This document shows, one piece after another, positions 1 to 6,121 of a stretch of 8,177 nt of DNA. This DNA comes from Candidatus Kaiserbacteria bacterium (GTDB lineage Bacteria > Patescibacteriota > Minisyncoccia > Phycocordibacterales > Phycocordibacteraceae), in assembly GCA_003229135.1 (NCBI GenBank), contig QIHV01000032.1:1-8177 (forward strand), read 5' to 3'. A program made the translations under genes and the position numbers. How positions within the stretch are numbered: position 1 is the first letter of the stretch; every line of letters starts with the position of its first letter. Below the pieces are notes generated by a model that was given only the letters and a program-made list of their open reading frames with translations, ran no database searches and was not told the origin of the DNA.

Positions 1-36
1 GTATATAAAGAAATCGGTGAGCCAGGTAAAGAAGAG

Positions 37-504
37 GTGGGGAAGAAACGCACAAAATCAGTTGAGCTGCCGCTAGAAAAACTTGGTGGTGCAATTGTCT
101 ATACAAAACACGAAGGACAGTATTATCTTGCATTGGTACACGATGTATTTGGAAAATGGACTCTTTCAAAAGGACATATTGAAAATGATGATACTCCGGA
201 AAAGGGTGTTACCCGTGTTGTACTTGAAGAGCTTGGTCTTACGGGCACAGTTGAAAAACAAATAGGTGAAAATGAGTATGTTGCATCACATCCAGAAAAA
301 GGAAAGGTACGTAAACACGTATATTTCTTTTTAGTTTCATCTGGATTTGAACCAATTACTCTTAAAAAAAGTGGCGGTCTTGATGATGCCAAATGGTTTA
401 GACTTACGGACATCCTTGACCTCAATTTTTATGATGATATGCTCCCAATTATTACGGCAGCCGTGCAAATACTACTTGACCACGACCATTCTGCCACATA
501 TTAA
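37..504 (+). CDS. Nudix hydrolase (Ap4A-hydrolase-like) with degenerate Nudix box
   Basis: A 155-residue Nudix-fold protein. This family cleaves nucleoside diphosphates linked to another group (Ap4A, oxidised dNTPs, capped RNA ends) in the cytoplasm. The fold is shown by the early strand GGAIVY (17-22), then WTLSKGH (41-47) leading into the Nudix box at 46-68, then KWFRLTDIL late in the chain. The W.L.KGHIE context resembles diadenosine polyphosphate hydrolases, but the substrate is not certain. The box is imperfect: Asp52 replaces the first conserved Glu, and Val61 replaces the Glu of the 'RE' pair (MutT Glu53 position), while the metal-binding Glu64-Glu65 pair remains. Activity may be altered or lost. 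The GTG at 37 has no clear ribosome site and the frame is open to base 1, so the true start may lie upstream of the window. The stop is 4 bases before the RNase III start, so the two are probably co-translated. Confidence 0.85.
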   Translation: MGKKRTKSVELPLEKLGGAIVYTKHEGQYYLALVHDVFGKWTLSKGHIENDDTPEKGVTRVVLEELGLTGTVEKQIGENEYVASHPEKGKVRKHVYFFLVSSGFEPITLKKSGGLDDAKWFRLTDILDLNFYDDMLPIITAAVQILLDHDHSATY

Positions 505-508
505 TTTA

Positions 509-1198
509 ATGCCAAATTTCAATTCATATGCACAACGCCTTGGGCTTACTTTCAATAATATTGATATTTTTGCCGAGGCGTTAACACATCGTTCATATCT
601 AAATGAACACAAAAGCGTTACTGGTCACCATAATGAACGGCTAGAATTTTTAGGTGATGCAGTGCTTGAGCTTGCTACGACACACTTTCTTTTTAAGAAA
701 TTTCCAAATAAACCGGAAGGAGACCTTACGGCATATCGTGCTGCGTTGGTTAACACACAATCACTCGCTGAGACTTCGGAAGCACTCGGCGTGAACGATA
801 TGCTGCTTTTTTCCAAAGGTGAAGCAAAAGATACTGGCCGTGCTCGGCAGCTCATTCTTGCAAATACTTTTGAAGCTATTACAGGTTCCATATATCTCGA
901 CCAAGGGTATGATGCAGCAGAGAAATTTATTGCTACCAACATCTATCCGAAAATTGAATCCATAATAGTGAATCATTTGTGGCAAGATGCAAAAAGCCAA
1001 TTTCAAGAAATGTCTCAGGAATATCGCGGTGTTACACCAAACTATAAAACCACTATGGAGAATGGCCCGGACCACGACAAGCGTTTTACAATAGGAGTTT
1101 TTTTAGGAGAAGAACAAATTGCAATCGGTGCTGGAAAATCAAAACAAGAAGCTGAACAAGCCGCTGCCGCTGCCGCACTTGATAAAACTGGTTGGTAA
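509..1198 (+). CDS. rnc: Ribonuclease III
   Basis: A 229-residue protein of normal length for bacterial RNase III, the Mg-dependent endonuclease that cuts double-stranded RNA in rRNA maturation, mRNA decay and antisense control. The N-terminal RNase III domain (about 1-150) carries the signature NERLEFLGDAVL at 42-53, so the residues matching E. coli Glu38, Glu41 and Asp45 are Glu43, Glu46 and Asp50. The second acidic patch is ANTFEAITG at 118-126: Glu122 matches E. coli Glu117, but Asn119 stands where E. coli has Asp114. The C-terminal double-stranded RNA-binding domain (about 155-229) ends with GAGKSKQEAEQAAAAAAL. I chose ATG 509 because it follows the Nudix stop by 4 bases and gives the family's usual N-terminus; longer in-frame starts would overlap the Nudix gene. 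There is no Shine-Dalgarno sequence, so translational coupling is likely. It is followed by smc. Confidence 0.96.
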   Translation: MPNFNSYAQRLGLTFNNIDIFAEALTHRSYLNEHKSVTGHHNERLEFLGDAVLELATTHFLFKKFPNKPEGDLTAYRAALVNTQSLAETSEALGVNDMLLFSKGEAKDTGRARQLILANTFEAITGSIYLDQGYDAAEKFIATNIYPKIESIIVNHLWQDAKSQFQEMSQEYRGVTPNYKTTMENGPDHDKRFTIGVFLGEEQIAIGAGKSKQEAEQAAAAAALDKTGW

Positions 1199-1275
1199 TC
1201 TGGTAAGTACTCCAAGGTCACACGTACCGCGCCAGCAAATTACTTTTTTGTAGTAAAAAACGCTGTTATATACGG

Positions 1276-1281
1276 TATACT
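1276..1281 (+). promoter_or_regulatory. Possible -10 box before smc
   Basis: TATACT lies 20 bases before the smc ATG in an A/T-rich stretch. No convincing -35 is found at 16-18 bases upstream. If used, transcription would begin near 1288, giving a leader of about 14 bases with no ribosome-binding site. The rest of the rnc-smc gap (1199-1301) holds only a weak A/T hairpin (T6 at 1244-1249 against A6 at 1255-1260) and no clear terminator, so read-through from rnc is equally possible. Confidence 0.35.
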
Positions 1282-1301
1282 AAACATTATTATGTATCGT
1301 T

Positions 1302-3497
1302 ATGCTTAAACAGCTCGAGATATCAGGGTTTAAATCATTTGCACACAAAGTAACGTTTGATTTTTCATCAAACGTAACGGCAATCGTTGGACCAAATGGA
1401 GCCGGCAAGAGCAATATCGCCGAAGCATTTCGCTTTGCACTTGGAGAACAATCAATAAAAAGTATGCGTGGAAAACGCAGCGAGGATCTTATTTTTAATG
1501 GGTCGCATTCATTAGCGCGTACAAATCGCGCATCTGTTGCCGTGGTATTCGATAACACGGCACACACATTCAAACTTGATTTTGATGAAGTTATTATTGA
1601 ACGTTCAGTATTTCGTGATGGTACAAGCGAGTACACTATCAACGGTTCAAAGGTTCGACTGCGAGATATACAAGAACTTCTATCTGGTGCAAATATCGGT
1701 GATGCCGGGCATCACATTATTTCGCAAGGTGAGGCAGACCGCATTCTTTTGGCGCGACCACGTGAGCGAAGAGAGATACTTGAAGATGCGCTTGGTTTAA
1801 AAGTGTATGAGTTTAAAAAACAAGAAGCTCAGCGTAAACTGGAAAAGACAGAAGAAAATATTAAACAAGTTGAAGCTGTTCATAGAGAACTAACCCCACA
1901 TTTGCGCTTTTTGAGTAAACAAGTTGAGAAGCTCGAACATACGAAAGAGATACGTCTGGAGCTTGTTGATGTCAGTCAAGTTTATTTTGCTATCGAGGAT
2001 GCCTATTTGTCTAAAGAAAAAAGTCGTGCTATGGCGGCAAAAGCTACTGCCGTTGAGGCATTTACCTCAGTATCCGCAGAGCTCTCGGCGATTGACATAC
2101 ACACAATGCACAGTGAAGAAGGTGAAAAAATGGCACATACGGTACGCGCCGCCGAGCAAACATTAGAGCAAACAGTTCAAGAACATGCAAAACTTGCGCG
2201 TGAGGTTGGGCGTGTGGAGGGGATGCTTTCTGCTGCCTGCGATAGGCACAGAGAGATTACACATAACCATTATACAAAAATACCACGTAATGATTTAGTA
2301 ATATTTAGAGATGAGATTGAGCGACAGGTACACGAGATATCCAATGAACCGTCAGCACTTAAAGCGGCACTCTCAACGATTAGTAGAATAACTCATGTAT
2401 TTTTTGAAAAATTTGTAGTACGTGACGATGATTTCTTAGCTGAAGAAGAGCAAGCGGTACACAAGCTTGAAAATGAGAAAGTGAGCCTTTTGGTAAAAGA
2501 GTCCGCTTTTGCACAGAGTGTTGAGAGGGCACATAACGTTTTACAGCGCGCACGAGAAGTTGCTGCCGCTAATGAAGAAACTATTCGTGAAGGGCAGCAT
2601 CGACTTGTAGACCTTGCACAAACAAAAGCTCGTGAAGAGGCGGTAGTTGCACGTGAAGAGGCGCGCTTTTCTGAGCTTGTTGTACTTACAAAAGTATGTG
2701 AGCGAGAAAAGGGCGAGGTACTTGCACTGGCCGGTGTGGCAGCAGTTTCATACACACCACTTGAAGAAGCTCCAACGGAAGATAGAGCCAAACAAGAAGA
2801 GCGCAGGCATTCTATGGAACGATTAAAAATTCGTCTGGAAGAATCAGGCGGTACTGGTGAAGACTTGCGTAAAGAACACGAAGATGCACTTGCGCGTGAA
2901 AAGTTTCTTTCCGGCGAGCTCTCCGACTTGGCACAGTCCACTAGCAGTTTACGCACACTTATTGATGACCTTAATGAGGAACTGGCAAAAAGTTTTGCAC
3001 ATGGCTTGATACAGGTTAACGAATCCTTCACAAGATTTTTTGCACTTATGTTTGGCGGTGGCGGAGCGCAACTTGTTCTTGAAGAAATATCAGAACAAGA
3101 TGAAGATGATGAAGATATTATAACAACAAGATTATCACAACGCCCCGGTATTGAAATTTCCGTACATTTACCAAAAAAGCGAGTACAGTCACTCATACAA
3201 CTTTCCGGAGGTGAGCGTGCGCTGACCAGTATTGCACTTATTTTTGCAATGAGTCAGGTTAACCCACCACCATTTTTGATACTTGATGAGACTGATACAG
3301 CACTCGATGAAGCCAATAGTAGGCGTTACGGTGATATGATTGAAAATCTTGCAAAGCATTCACAGCTTATCGTTATTACTCATAATCGCGAGACAATGAG
3401 TAGGGCGAGTATCATTTACGGAGTTACGATGGGTGACAATAGTGTATCAAAACTCCTTTCAATAAAATTTGATGAAGCTGTACAAGTAGCAAAATAA
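1302..3497 (+). CDS. smc: Short SMC-family chromosome segregation ATPase lacking a recognisable hinge
   Basis: A 731-residue SMC-type ATPase; family members use ATP-driven head closure to organise and segregate chromosomes with ScpA/ScpB. The N-terminal half-head (1-165) has SGFKSF (8-13), Walker A GPNGAGKSN (30-38), the RG....D..F motif (56-65) and the Q-loop ISQGEADRIL with Gln142. The C-terminal half-head (about 515-731) has the FGGGG loop (584-588), signature LSGGE (634-638), Walker B FLILDE with Asp662-Glu663, D-loop Asp669 and switch His694. All catalytic residues look intact. The oddity is size. Canonical bacterial SMC is about 1,150-1,200 residues, while here Ala/Glu/Lys/Arg-rich coils at about 170-313 and 375-515 flank only about 60 residues (314-374) with no hinge glycine motifs. 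An acidic patch EQDEDDEDI precedes the signature. It follows rnc by 103 bases. ATG 1302 starts exactly at the family N-terminus (MLKQLEISGFKSF). Confidence 0.92.
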   Translation: MLKQLEISGFKSFAHKVTFDFSSNVTAIVGPNGAGKSNIAEAFRFALGEQSIKSMRGKRSEDLIFNGSHSLARTNRASVAVVFDNTAHTFKLDFDEVIIERSVFRDGTSEYTINGSKVRLRDIQELLSGANIGDAGHHIISQGEADRILLARPRERREILEDALGLKVYEFKKQEAQRKLEKTEENIKQVEAVHRELTPHLRFLSKQVEKLEHTKEIRLELVDVSQVYFAIEDAYLSKEKSRAMAAKATAVEAFTSVSAELSAIDIHTMHSEEGEKMAHTVRAAEQTLEQTVQEHAKLAREVGRVEGMLSAACDRHREITHNHYTKIPRNDLVIFRDEIERQVHEISNEPSALKAALSTISRITHVFFEKFVVRDDDFLAEEEQAVHKLENEKVSLLVKESAFAQSVERAHNVLQRAREVAAANEETIREGQHRLVDLAQTKAREEAVVAREEARFSELVVLTKVCEREKGEVLALAGVAAVSYTPLEEAPTEDRAKQEERRHSMERLKIRLEESGGTGEDLRKEHEDALAREKFLSGELSDLAQSTSSLRTLIDDLNEELAKSFAHGLIQVNESFTRFFALMFGGGGAQLVLEEISEQDEDDEDIITTRLSQRPGIEISVHLPKKRVQSLIQLSGGERALTSIALIFAMSQVNPPPFLILDETDTALDEANSRRYGDMIENLAKHSQLIVITHNRETMSRASIIYGVTMGDNSVSKLLSIKFDEAVQVAK

Positions 3498-3513
3498 AAA
3501 AAGATGGATATAA

Positions 3514-3542
3514 TTGCTACCTATACAATATTTGTTTATACG
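3514..3542 (+). promoter_or_regulatory. Possible promoter of the helicase gene
   Basis: In the 74-base gap after smc, TTGCTA (3514-3519) and TATACG (3537-3542) are separated by 17 bases, which would start transcription near 3550 and leave a leader of about 20 bases. A perfect TATAAT at 3509-3514 is an alternative -10 but has no matching -35. No terminator hairpin is seen after the smc stop. Confidence 0.3.
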
Positions 3543-3571
3543 AACCGTATTAGTTGCGATACACACATACT

Positions 3572-5278
3572 ATGACCCAAAATGAGGCACTTGATATTTT
3601 AAAAACCGGAGCAAATGTATTTCTAACAGGTGAACCTGGAAGCGGTAAAACTCACACCATTAATCAGTTTGTGAAATGGTTGAATACGCACGACGTAGAG
3701 CCTGCCGTTACAGCATCAACCGGTATTGCGGCTACACATATTGGCGGTATGACTATTCACTCATGGTGTGGCATTGGCGTGAAGCACTCACTTTGCGCCG
3801 AGGACCTTGATTACATTACTCAAAAAGAGCGTGTTGTACGGCGTGTTCGCAAAGCATCTGTGCTTATTATTGATGAGATATCAATGCTCAGTGCTGACAC
3901 TTTTGAAATGGTTGATGTTGTGTGTCGAGCGGTACGCCATGACGCACGTGCTTTTGGTGGTTTACAGGTAGTACTGGCAGGAGATTTTTTTCAATTACCA
4001 CCTATTGTACGTACTAGTATCAGTAACGTATCACCGCAAGGTGAGCTACTGGTACATAACGAACCCAAAAATGTATTCGCTTTTTCCAGTGAAGTATGGC
4101 AGCGCACAAATCCAATTGTATGTTATTTAACAGAACAATACCGCCAAGAGGACCCAACATTTCTTAAGATACTTTCAGCAATACGTAACGGTACTGTATC
4201 GAGTAAGCATAGAGAGTTGCTTATCGAGTGTAACAATGTGCCGGATAAAGACGCGCCGATACTTTTTCCACACAATGCCAATGTTGACCGTATAAATAAT
4301 GCAGAATTAGAAAAACTCTCCGGTAAGGTACATCGTTTTGTAATGGAACGACACGGGCCAGATGTGCTCACTGACGCATTGGTACGTGGCTGCTTATCAC
4401 CAGAGATTCTCTCACTCAAAGAGAACACACGTATAATGTTCACAAAAAATAATCCAAATCAAGGTTTTGCAAATGGCACGCTTGGTATCGTAAATGGTTT
4501 TGATGGTGGCAGACCAACCATTGAAACTTATGATGGCAAGATGATAACGGTAGAGCCGATGGAATGGGCGGTTGAAGAGGGTGGAAAAGTACGTGCACGC
4601 GTTATTCAAGTGCCGCTGAGACTGGCGTGGGCGGTTACCGTACACAAAAGTCAAGGGATGTCACTTGATGCCGCACGTATAGATTTGTCACGCGCTTTCG
4701 CATACGGACAAGGATACGTCGCTCTTTCGCGTGTACGTTCACTAAACGGGCTTACACTTGCTGGACTTAATCAACGCGCGCTTGAAGTACACCCGGATAT
4801 TAAGGAAAAAGATTTGGTATTTCGTGAACAGTCAGCAGTAGCACAGCGTACCTTCATTGATATGCAAGAAAAAGAACTCTCAGCTATGCATACACACTTC
4901 TTGCATGCGTGTGGTGGCAGCACACACGAGCTGACACATAACCAGCAGATTTCATTACAAACAAAATGCTCTGACCCGACAAAAGCAACCCTTATCCTTT
5001 TGCGTAAGGGACAAAATATTGAAACTATTGCCAAAATGCGTAGCCGTAAACCAAGTACGATTATCACACATATTGAGAAATTATATAAAGACAATCAGAT
5101 TAAACAAAAAGATATAGAACACCTTTTCCGTAACAATAGAGATGAGGTAGAGATGATATTTACCGTATTTGAAAAAATTGGCACAGACCATCTCGCACCG
5201 GTTTTTTCAAAATTAAGCGGATGTATTTCATATGACGTGTTACGTCTTGCACGAGTATCATTTTTGCTTAGAAACTAA
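3572..5278 (+). CDS. Pif1/RecD2-like superfamily 1B DNA helicase with C-terminal HTH-like domain
   Basis: A 568-residue ATP-dependent DNA helicase. Pif1-type enzymes move 5' to 3' on single-stranded DNA and open forks, R-loops or G-quadruplexes. Motifs in order: Walker A GEPGSGKT (20-27); motif Ia TASTGIAATHIGG followed by TIHSW, typical of Pif1; Walker B LIIDEISML with Asp101-Glu102; motif III GDFFQLPP (137-144); a UvrD/RecD-like C-terminal core with VTVHKSQGMSLD (355-366); and motif VI YVALSRVRS with Arg387. After about residue 467 comes a separate helical region containing GQNIETIAKMRSRKPSTIITHI, which looks like the helix-turn-helix found at the C-termini of some RecQ and Pif1-like helicases and probably binds DNA. 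ATG 3572 is preferred over an in-frame TTG at 3554, since the family start (NEALDIL...GANVFLTG) follows it directly. No Shine-Dalgarno is present. The exact cellular role cannot be told from the window. Confidence 0.92.
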   Translation: MTQNEALDILKTGANVFLTGEPGSGKTHTINQFVKWLNTHDVEPAVTASTGIAATHIGGMTIHSWCGIGVKHSLCAEDLDYITQKERVVRRVRKASVLIIDEISMLSADTFEMVDVVCRAVRHDARAFGGLQVVLAGDFFQLPPIVRTSISNVSPQGELLVHNEPKNVFAFSSEVWQRTNPIVCYLTEQYRQEDPTFLKILSAIRNGTVSSKHRELLIECNNVPDKDAPILFPHNANVDRINNAELEKLSGKVHRFVMERHGPDVLTDALVRGCLSPEILSLKENTRIMFTKNNPNQGFANGTLGIVNGFDGGRPTIETYDGKMITVEPMEWAVEEGGKVRARVIQVPLRLAWAVTVHKSQGMSLDAARIDLSRAFAYGQGYVALSRVRSLNGLTLAGLNQRALEVHPDIKEKDLVFREQSAVAQRTFIDMQEKELSAMHTHFLHACGGSTHELTHNQQISLQTKCSDPTKATLILLRKGQNIETIAKMRSRKPSTIITHIEKLYKDNQIKQKDIEHLFRNNRDEVEMIFTVFEKIGTDHLAPVFSKLSGCISYDVLRLARVSFLLRN

Positions 5279-5290
5279 CAATAAAACGCC

Positions 5291-5319
5291 TTGACATAAG
5301 CGTTATTATGGTGTATTTC
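5291..5319 (+). promoter_or_regulatory. Likely promoter of the sortase gene
   Basis: A perfect -35 consensus TTGACA (5291-5296) is followed after 17 bases by TATTTC (5314-5319), a weak -10. The predicted start of transcription would lie about 7 bases before the ATG at 5333, giving a nearly leaderless mRNA. The -35 sits in the loop of a small inverted repeat, AACGC (5285-5289) and GCGTT (5300-5304), which could be an operator or a weak end signal for the helicase transcript. Confidence 0.4.
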
Positions 5320-5332
5320 TTATTAAGAACAT

Positions 5333-6037
5333 ATGACTTGGTTGGTGCACATTAGTGTACGATTTATTCGTATAATACGGCATACCTACGAAAGGAAATG
5401 GCTTTTCCTGGCTTTTACGCTAGTTATTTTCCTATTTTCAGAGGCATTATTGGCGCATGCTGACCTATTACCTGACATGCCGACAGCTTCGGCTACCGTT
5501 GCCGCAACACCGAATATAACGCTAAATACCTCGCCACTTGTAGTGAATGACCCTATTTCGGGTACAAAGGTTAACGATATGCACAACGTTCGTGAGCTTC
5601 CGAGCCATATCAAGATTCCAGCCATCAATCTGTCAGTTGCGGTTTTAAATCCAAATACGACAAATATTAGACTACTTGATAAGGCGTTGCTTTCAGGTGC
5701 TGTGCGTTACCCGCTTTCGGCAACTCTTGGTGAAAATGGAAATGTCATCATATTTGGACATTCGAGCTACTTGCTCATTCCATTTGATGAACCTTACAAA
5801 ACCTTTAACGGAATCCAGAATCTGAAAAAGGGTGAGCATATACTTGTATCGTCAAAAACAAAGACCTACATCTATTCTGTTGACACAGAATCGAAAAAGA
5901 ATATCAGTTCAGCGGCAATTCCATTACAAGTATCAGGGTCAATACTCACTCTTTCAACCTGTGATTCGTTTGGTAAAAAAAGTGACCGTTTCGTCGTGAC
6001 AGCGCACCTTGTTGGTAGTTATCCGATTGGGAGCTAG
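5333..6037 (+). CDS. Sortase family transpeptidase, membrane-anchored
   Basis: A 234-residue sortase. These extracellular cysteine transpeptidases cut a C-terminal sorting motif of secreted proteins and join the product to the cell envelope or to another protein subunit. A basic N-terminus (residues 10-22, Arg/Lys-rich) precedes one membrane segment at about 23-43, so the enzyme is anchored with its catalytic domain outside. After a Thr/Ala/Pro-rich linker (about 47-90) the sortase barrel begins near IKIPAINLSVAV. The catalytic triad is visible: His143 in IIFGHSSY, Cys210 in LTLSTCDSF, and Arg219 in SDRFVVTAHL. The class is not certain from sequence alone. ATG 5333 lies just after a TTGACA promoter element and has no Shine-Dalgarno. 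The next genes encode two exported proteins, one of them a large repeat protein, so substrates may be local. The stop codon lies inside a hairpin loop. Confidence 0.93.
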   Translation: MTWLVHISVRFIRIIRHTYERKWLFLAFTLVIFLFSEALLAHADLLPDMPTASATVAATPNITLNTSPLVVNDPISGTKVNDMHNVRELPSHIKIPAINLSVAVLNPNTTNIRLLDKALLSGAVRYPLSATLGENGNVIIFGHSSYLLIPFDEPYKTFNGIQNLKKGEHILVSSKTKTYIYSVDTESKKNISSAAIPLQVSGSILTLSTCDSFGKKSDRFVVTAHLVGSYPIGS

Positions 6038-6053
6038 TCTCACTCGGATAACT
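6017..6053 (+). other. Long inverted repeat (RNA hairpin) enclosing the sortase stop codon
   Basis: AGTTATCCGA (6017-6026) and TCGGATAACT (6044-6053) are perfect 10-base complements. After one mismatch the stem continues with TGGGA (6028-6032) against TCTCA (6038-6042), including one G-U pair, and closes on a 5-base loop GCTAG (6033-6037). The sortase TAG stop (6035-6037) is in that loop. No T-run follows, so it is not a standard intrinsic terminator. It may protect the 3' end, mark a processing site, or modulate read-through into the next gene. Confidence 0.75.
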
Positions 6054-6067
6054 CTCCGCAAGGAGAG
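6052..6067 (+). other. Hairpin with GCAA (GNRA) tetraloop
   Basis: CTCTCC (6052-6057), GCAA (6058-6061) and GGAGAG (6062-6067) form a perfect 6-bp stem capped by a stable GNRA tetraloop. It overlaps the preceding long stem by 2 bases, so the two can stack or compete at the junction. GGGAAAATAG follows rather than a T-run, so termination is doubtful. The remaining bases up to the next gene hold only the ribosome-binding site. Confidence 0.6.
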
Positions 6068-6109
6068 GGGAAAATAGTTCTTTTCACCACAAACTGTCGC
6101 CAGTGCGGC

Positions 6110-6115
6110 AAGGAG
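6110..6115 (+). promoter_or_regulatory. Strong Shine-Dalgarno sequence AAGGAG
   Basis: AAGGAG is placed 6 bases before the ATG at 6122 and fixes that start. It is the only canonical ribosome-binding site in the window; the other starts lack one at usable spacing. Confidence 0.85.
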
Positions 6116-6121
6116 TCAGTA

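Noticed and set aside
347..508. Longer N-terminus for RNase III
   Set aside because: It would overlap the Nudix gene almost entirely in another frame and adds residues unlike any RNase III; ATG 509 gives the normal length.
1241..1260. Terminator between rnc and smc
   Set aside because: The only hairpin is a weak six-base A/T stem without G/C pairs, unlikely to stop transcription.
1292..1309. Tiny upstream frame (MYRYA) overlapping the smc start
   Set aside because: Five codons without a ribosome site are expected by chance in this A/T-rich gap.
2393..3196. 267-codon open frame on the - strand
   Set aside because: It is antisense to the well-supported SMC coiled coil and C-terminal head; its Ser/Arg/Cys-rich product is the mirror of Glu/Ala/Arg codons, and it has no motif or ribosome site.
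3554..3571. TTG start for the helicase, adding six residues
   Set aside because: The ATG at 3572 gives the usual family start, and the extra residues have no support.
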